From assembly GCA_964605235.1 (NCBI GenBank), contig CAZSBB010000017.1:50753-114752 (forward strand): 64,000 nucleotides of DNA, read 5' to 3'. The notes below the pieces were generated by a model, which was not told the DNA's origin, did not search any database, and saw only the letters and a program-made list of their open reading frames with translations. Below are positions 59,731 to 64,000 of this stretch, in pieces. The stretch comes from CAZSBB01 sp964605235 (GTDB taxonomy: Bacteria > Planctomycetota > Phycisphaerae > Phycisphaerales > Phycisphaeraceae). The number at the start of each line of letters is the position of its first letter. Positions within the stretch are counted from its first letter, which is position 1. The translations under genes and the position numbers were made by a program.

Positions 59731-61152
59731 TCAGGAAACCGGCTGCGTGGACTGGCTGGCCTGGGTGAGGGCGTGCGCCAGTTGGGAAAGTTGCGCCGGG
59801 GGATAAGCGAGCACCGGCCAATCGCGCTTGCGCGCCAGATACGCGTTGGCGACCCCCTGCCGGGCGCGCGCCAGCCGGGCGGCGGCAGCTTCCAGCAATT
59901 GCGGGTAGCGCTGCGCCAGCAATTCATTCAGGGCATGCAGTTCGCGGAACAGCAGCGCCCGCAGCGGACGCTCGGTGCTCTGCTGCAATCGCTGGAGCAC
60001 TTCCCCGCGCCGCTGGGACAATTCATCCTCGGGATGCTGGCGATGCAGGTTGTGCGGCAGATGGTGACGCCACGCCACCGCACGGGTCAGCTCAGCGCGA
60101 TCCGCAACCGGGGCGGCAAAGGACAGGAACAGGTCCGCCGACGCCACCACGCGCGGCGCCAGCGTTTGGCTGGTCCAGGTGGTGATCCATGCTTCCATCG
60201 CCTGGTCGTACACGCCGCCGCCTTTGCCGTGGATGAACAGGTCGCAGCCCCCGCTGCGCAGCACCGCCGTCTGCAGCAGCACCCGCGGCGCCAGACGCGC
60301 ACTGGGCGGGAGCGGTTGGCCGGCTTCATCCGTCAGCAGCGGCGTCGTATCCGCCAGATCGGCAAACACGCGCCGGCGCGGCATCCCCCACGGCAACCAC
60401 CACACGGGCAGTTCCACCCGCTCCGGCTCCACGCTCAGCAGCGCCAGTCCCGCCTCGGGATGCGCGATCACCGCTTCGTTGTACGCCCGGATGGCGGCAA
60501 CGGCATCGGTGAGCAAACGCTCCACCCACGCCAGCCCCGTGGGCGTGCTCAGCAGTTCACTGGCGAAAAGCAACCCCTGCTCCCCCGCCAGCGGCATGAG
60601 CAGGCGCAGGGTCACCATGGCGACTTGCTGCGCCAGCGTGTCGCAAGCGGGCAGGTTCTGCAAGGCTGCATCCAGCCGCGCCATGACGTCGGGAAATCTC
60701 TCGCGCGCGGCGGCGACGGCAGCCTGCAAGGTGGCAAGGTCCACCGCGGGTTGCGAGCCGGTGGGCAGGTCGGTGCGCACCGGCGCCAAGCGCACCGGCG
60801 TTGCCGCCAGCATGTCGCCCTGCTCGGTCGGCAGCGTCAGCGTCCAGGGATCGTTGAGGTCCTGATCGACCACCAGATGCACGGGCATCGCGTCGGTGTG
60901 CTGCGCCCAGGCGCCCAGCGCGATGTTCTTGGCGGCAATGCCCGGATGCCAGAACCACGCCTGATGGCCGGTGACGACCATCTGCTCCTGGTGGTCAGGC
61001 CACGCGCGGGCGCCCCAGCGCTGGGCCTGCTGATTGACCAGTTGCCGAAGCTGAGCCCGCAGCGCCAGATCGCGCGGAGCGCATTGCACCAGGGCCGGCC
61101 ATTGGTCCACCGGCGGCTCGAGGGTCAGCCCAGGGGGCGCAGCCGGCGGCAT
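59731..61152 (-). CDS. BshC-like protein (putative cysteine-adding enzyme)
   Basis: 473 residues. The order of conserved blocks resembles BshC, the last enzyme of bacillithiol synthesis: VVTGHQAWFWHPGIAAKNIALGAW corresponds to the GGQQ..TGPLYTI-K block, VHLVVDQDLNDPW to the EDHD block, and RVLLQTAVLRSGGCDLFIHGKGGGVYDQ to the RPL-Q--L-P---I-GPGE--Y block. Key residues differ (VDQDLND rather than GEDHDL). It lies five bases after the GT2 gene, so they are one operon; BshA and BshB are not visible. Function is tentative. Confidence 0.5.
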   Translation of the reverse strand: MPPAAPPGLTLEPPVDQWPALVQCAPRDLALRAQLRQLVNQQAQRWGARAWPDHQEQMVVTGHQAWFWHPGIAAKNIALGAWAQHTDAMPVHLVVDQDLNDPWTLTLPTEQGDMLAATPVRLAPVRTDLPTGSQPAVDLATLQAAVAAARERFPDVMARLDAALQNLPACDTLAQQVAMVTLRLLMPLAGEQGLLFASELLSTPTGLAWVERLLTDAVAAIRAYNEAVIAHPEAGLALLSVEPERVELPVWWLPWGMPRRRVFADLADTTPLLTDEAGQPLPPSARLAPRVLLQTAVLRSGGCDLFIHGKGGGVYDQAMEAWITTWTSQTLAPRVVASADLFLSFAAPVADRAELTRAVAWRHHLPHNLHRQHPEDELSQRRGEVLQRLQQSTERPLRALLFRELHALNELLAQRYPQLLEAAAARLARARQGVANAYLARKRDWPVLAYPPAQLSQLAHALTQASQSTQPVS

Positions 61153-61157
61153 GGGGC

Positions 61158-61895
61158 TTAGTCCCCCAGTCCACACAGACACGGCGAAAACCGGTCGGGG
61201 AACTTCGCCAACTCGCGCTGCAGCACTTCGCGGTAATGCTTGAGCCGGCGGTCAGCATCATTGAGCGGCCCACCGAAGCTGCGGTTGGGGTCGTTGTAGA
61301 TCAGCCGAATGGGAATTTCCTTGACCCGCAATTGATGCGCCGCCGACTGCACCCAGAATTGCAGTGGAAAGGCGTAGCCGGTTTCGGACAGTTCGAGCTG
61401 GCGCAGTGCGGAGACGCGGTAAGCCTTGTAGCCACAGAACGCATCGGTCAGGTGAAAGCCCAGACAGTCGTTGATCTGCTGGGTGATGATGCCGTTGATC
61501 TTGCGCCGGTCGGCCGGGGGCGGATCGCCGCAGCGATCGCAGCCGAGGTAGCGACTACCGGAGATGATGTCGGCATCATCCTGTTCGATGGCGGCGACGA
61601 AATCCGGCAGGCTCGCCGGCTCGTGCTGCTCATCGCAGTCCATGGTGATGACCCACTCATAACGGTAGCACTGGCACCAGCGGAAGGCGTCGATCAGCGA
61701 GGTGCCGTAGCCGCGGTTCTGGCGATGGCGGATCACATCCACCGGCTGGCGCGCCAGCAGGCTGGGGGTGTCGTCGGTGGAGCCGTCGTCGATGACCAGG
61801 ATTTCCCGGGCATAGTGCCCGACTTCCTCGAGCACCTTGGTGACGTATTTTTGCTCGTTGTAAACGGGAATCGCCACCAGAATGCGTGAATCCAT
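61158..61895 (-). CDS. Family 2 glycosyltransferase (polyprenyl-phosphate sugar synthase-like)
   Basis: 245 residues. ILVAIPVYNEQKYVTKVLEEV, EILVIDDGSTDDTPSLLA and NRGYGTSLIDAFRW, then the DxD-like VITMDCDEQHEPASLPDF and ADIISGSRYL, match DPM1-type GT2 enzymes that load mannose or glucose onto a polyprenyl phosphate. It has no C-terminal membrane helices, so it is of the soluble short type. Five bases separate it from the BshC-like gene. Confidence 0.92.
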   Translation of the reverse strand: MDSRILVAIPVYNEQKYVTKVLEEVGHYAREILVIDDGSTDDTPSLLARQPVDVIRHRQNRGYGTSLIDAFRWCQCYRYEWVITMDCDEQHEPASLPDFVAAIEQDDADIISGSRYLGCDRCGDPPPADRRKINGIITQQINDCLGFHLTDAFCGYKAYRVSALRQLELSETGYAFPLQFWVQSAAHQLRVKEIPIRLIYNDPNRSFGGPLNDADRRLKHYREVLQRELAKFPDRFSPCLCGLGD

Positions 61896-61954
61896 GGTCG
61901 GTTTCCGAGCTTGACGAGCAGGGCCCGCCCGCAGCCATAAAGATTAGCTGGATG

Positions 61955-62803
61955 TTAGGCCGGGGTTTGGCCACCTTCAACCTGCCCATACCAATCCGCC
62001 AGCAGAAGCAATTGTTCCAGTGCCAGTTGCTCGGGGCGCTGGGCGGGGTCGATGCCGGGCGGGAACGGCCGGTGGCGTCCCAGCAGCGTGCCCAGTTGTT
62101 TGCGCCGCTGCTGAAAGACGCGCTGCAGGAAAGCGGCAAACGCATGGGGGTCGCTCGGGAGCGGCGTTGCCCGGCGTTCGAGCAGCACCACGGCGGAACT
62201 GATCGACGGCGGCGGCCAGAAGCACCCCGGCGTGAGCGTGGCGATGCGCTGCACTTGGCACATCGCCTGGGCGAGAATCCCCAGCGGGCCATAGTCCTTG
62301 CCGCCCGGTGGAGCCGCCAGACGGTCCGCCACCTCCCGCTGCACCATCACCACCGCCCGCTGCATCGTGGGATGATCCAGCAGCAGGTTCGCCAGCAGCG
62401 GCGAAGCGACGTGGTACGGCAAGTTGGCGATCAGCTTGAACGGCTCATTCCCCAAGGCCGCCACGACTGCCGGCGCCAGCGTGTGCTTGTCCGCCAGCAC
62501 ATCGGTGATGAGCAACCGGGCGCGCGGGGCAAAGGGCGCTACCACACGCTGCTGGAGGATGGGTTCCAGGTCGCGGTCGATTTCGATGGCGAGCAGCCGG
62601 GCGCCGGCTTCGAGCAGCGCTTCGGACAGCACGCCGGTGCCGGGGCCGACTTCGAGGATCAGTTCATCGGGCTGCACGTCGGCGGCCGCGACGATCTGCG
62701 CCAGCTTGTGGCCGTCGTGGAGAAAGTTCTGCCCATGGCGATGCTTGGGCCGCAGCCCGTGCGCCGCCAGCAGCGTGCGAATGTCCGCAAGGGTCTGGCC
62801 CAT
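61955..62803 (-). CDS. rsmA: 16S rRNA (adenine1518/1519-N6)-dimethyltransferase
   Basis: 282 residues. RPKHRHGQNFLHDGHKLAQIV is the family start, VGPGTGVLSEALLEAGARLLAIEID holds the SAM site, and NLPYHVASPLLANLL is the catalytic NLPY motif. RsmA dimethylates two adjacent adenines in the 3' end of 16S rRNA. Its ATG is two bases from the stop of the SGNH hydrolase gene, so both are likely co-transcribed. Confidence 0.96.
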   Translation of the reverse strand: MGQTLADIRTLLAAHGLRPKHRHGQNFLHDGHKLAQIVAAADVQPDELILEVGPGTGVLSEALLEAGARLLAIEIDRDLEPILQQRVVAPFAPRARLLITDVLADKHTLAPAVVAALGNEPFKLIANLPYHVASPLLANLLLDHPTMQRAVVMVQREVADRLAAPPGGKDYGPLGILAQAMCQVQRIATLTPGCFWPPPSISSAVVLLERRATPLPSDPHAFAAFLQRVFQQRRKQLGTLLGRHRPFPPGIDPAQRPEQLALEQLLLLADWYGQVEGGQTPA

Positions 62804-62805
62804 GT

Positions 62806-63885
62806 TCAGCCAAGGATCTGGCGGAGGGTGGGATAAACGGCTTCCGCCAGGCGCATGAAGCCCACATCGGTGGCATGGGTGCCGTCAACGGTGGCTTCGG
62901 TGTCATGACCCAACAGGTTGTTCCCGGTCACGTGGTGCACGAGGTTGTCGCCGGCGGCGCGCAGCCGCTGATACAGGGCTGCCATCTCCACGTTTTTGCT
63001 GGTCCAGTTGGCGAGGCGTTTCTGGTCGAAGCTGCTTTGCTGGTAGACGATGTTGTCGACCAGCACGATGGGCGTCGTGGGCCGGGCTTTCCGCAGAATT
63101 TGAATGAAGGGCTCAAACCGGGAGACGACATGCTCGGCGGCGTTGTTGGGCATCGGGTCGAGCACGTAAACGCAGGGGTCGAGTTCCGCCAGCAGCGCGG
63201 CGGTTTCGGGTTCGAGCTGCGCGTTGCCGGAGAACCCGAAGTTGTAATGCGGGCGGTCGAGCCAGCGTCCGAGGATGGCGGGGTACGCCATGCCGGGGCG
63301 CGAGGCGCAGCCGCCCTGCAGGATGGAAGTGCCGTAGAACAGGACGGGTTTTTCGCGGCCGGCGGGATAGGCGGGCGCGGGCCGGAGCTGCGCGTCGGCG
63401 GGCAGGCCGATCTGCACGCTGGTGACGCCGTTGTACAACGGGAAATAGAGGCAGAATTCGCGCATCTCCGGGGTCATGTTGGAGACGAGCGTGTTGTTGT
63501 TGTCGGGGAACTTGGCGGGCCGACCGACGCCGGCGAATTCCCAGCGGTTGCCGACTTTGCCATACAGGTCCACGCCGCTGACGCCGGTGGACGGCATGTG
63601 GTCCATCGCCAGCGATTCGAAGCGAACCTGCCAGCGGGCGGCAATGCTGGTGGCGTCGGTTTGAAAGCAGACCCGCATGCCGGCGCTGTGATGGCTCAGC
63701 CCCCACACCGGCCCGCGCAGCACGCCGTTGGCCCGCGCGGGAAATCGGTCGTACGGCGCTTCCAACTGATCCAACGGCCAGGCGCGGCCTTCCACACGCA
63801 GCTTCTCGACGTCCACCCAGCACACCCCGTCGGCGGTGCGTTCGGCGATGAAGTTCGGGTCCAGCTTGTCGATCGCGGAGGTCAT
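62806..63885 (-). CDS. SGNH/GDSL hydrolase with GxDLY N-terminal domain
   Basis: 359 residues. An N-terminal beta domain carries GVSGVDLYGK (GxDLY motif, about 101-110), and the C-terminal SGNH fold has LFYGTSILQGG (Ser187), the block-II Gly in FGFSGNAQLE, and the catalytic VDGTHATDVGF (DxxH). This matches the Lipase_GDSL_3 type esterases that deacylate carbohydrates or lipids. ATG 63885 has GGAG seven bases before it; the frame continues to an ATG at 63921 without a site. Confidence 0.9.
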   Translation of the reverse strand: MTSAIDKLDPNFIAERTADGVCWVDVEKLRVEGRAWPLDQLEAPYDRFPARANGVLRGPVWGLSHHSAGMRVCFQTDATSIAARWQVRFESLAMDHMPSTGVSGVDLYGKVGNRWEFAGVGRPAKFPDNNNTLVSNMTPEMREFCLYFPLYNGVTSVQIGLPADAQLRPAPAYPAGREKPVLFYGTSILQGGCASRPGMAYPAILGRWLDRPHYNFGFSGNAQLEPETAALLAELDPCVYVLDPMPNNAAEHVVSRFEPFIQILRKARPTTPIVLVDNIVYQQSSFDQKRLANWTSKNVEMAALYQRLRAAGDNLVHHVTGNNLLGHDTEATVDGTHATDVGFMRLAEAVYPTLRQILG

Positions 63886-63951
63886 GGGGCGACTCCAGGC
63901 GGTGAGGGAATGGTTCGGCATCTTAGCAATTTGGCTTGCCCGGCGATTGTT

Positions 63952-64000
63952 GGGACTGGGGTAGAACTGTCCCCTTCGGACCGAAGTAGAAATGTCCCCT
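63952..64000. repeat. Possible mobile-element end or repeat at window edge
   Basis: GGGGTAGAACTGTCCCC and AAGTAGAAATGTCCCC are two direct copies of a GTAGAA-TGTCCCC unit, flanking a CTTCGG-A-CCGAAG palindrome (63974-63986). The pattern of TGTCCCC units resembles termini of transposon-associated repeats. The window ends here, so it cannot be resolved. Confidence 0.4.

Overview
The window (64 kb, high GC) looks like a stretch of chromosome from a Planctomycetota bacterium, most likely of the Phycisphaerae type. The reasons are the two prepilin-like surface proteins with an N-terminal FTLIELLVV helix and a C-terminal Tyr/Trp-Asp-Gly-His block, a histone-H1-like small protein, a large pilus-type/LamG surface protein, and abundant short GC-rich palindromic repeats. 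This is inference; no rRNA is present to confirm it. Almost all genes are housekeeping or accessory chromosomal genes. No prophage, CRISPR array or complete insertion sequence is visible.

Layout. 1-6.1 kb: RluA-type pseudouridine synthase (cut by the window edge) translationally coupled to a tandem amidohydrolase, then recN, a bifunctional-nuclease (DUF151) gene and a xylose-isomerase-like gene. 6.2-11.7 kb: RND efflux pair (membrane fusion protein and pump) and a DUF2203 gene. 11.8-14.7 kb: threonine degradation, kbl and tdh, with a divergent HTH-cupin regulator. 14.9-18.1 kb: two small proteins with C-terminal membrane anchors, an OmpH/Skp-like lipoprotein and a YycJ-like metallo-hydrolase. 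18.3-21.5 kb: RsmB-like methyltransferase and a PAS-GAF-receiver protein. 22-25.7 kb: prepilin-like protein, Fur family regulator, rplU, STAS protein, HAD phosphatase. 26.2-28.1 kb: DAHP synthase with what looks like an aromatic-codon leader-peptide attenuator, then a double-ACT protein. 28.9-33.4 kb: a co-directional tRNA-Gln, glmU-like, prs, rplY, pth, ychF cluster. 34-39.3 kb: isochorismatase-like, H1-like, FabZ-like, mutL, SYLF lipoprotein, HEAT-repeat membrane protein. 39.3-42.5 kb: a quinol-oxidising Rieske/cytochrome b complex whose Rieske subunit is fused to a ferredoxin. 42.8-50.4 kb: prepilin-like protein, sterol-desaturase-like enzyme, GT-C-like membrane protein, purN, gluQ, DUF192 lipoprotein, SpoIIE-type phosphatase. 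50.6-59.7 kb: giant LamG surface protein, a duplicated CBM9-like/transglutaminase-like protein, and a second transglutaminase-like protein convergent with it. 59.7-64 kb: BshC-like protein, GT2 glycosyltransferase, rsmA, SGNH esterase, and a possible mobile-element end at the edge.

The strongest new signal is upstream of the DAHP synthase. It consists of a sigma70-like promoter, a 27-codon reading frame containing FGYFWF in six consecutive codons, a strong intrinsic terminator, and a perfect 10-bp alternative pairing that would destroy the terminator. Together these have every part of a classical attenuator sensing Phe/Tyr/Trp charging, and the enzyme commits carbon to exactly those amino acids. 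The second theme is repeats: at least three families of interspersed palindromic elements fill the gene-free gaps, commonly as inverted pairs, and one copy appears to sit inside another.
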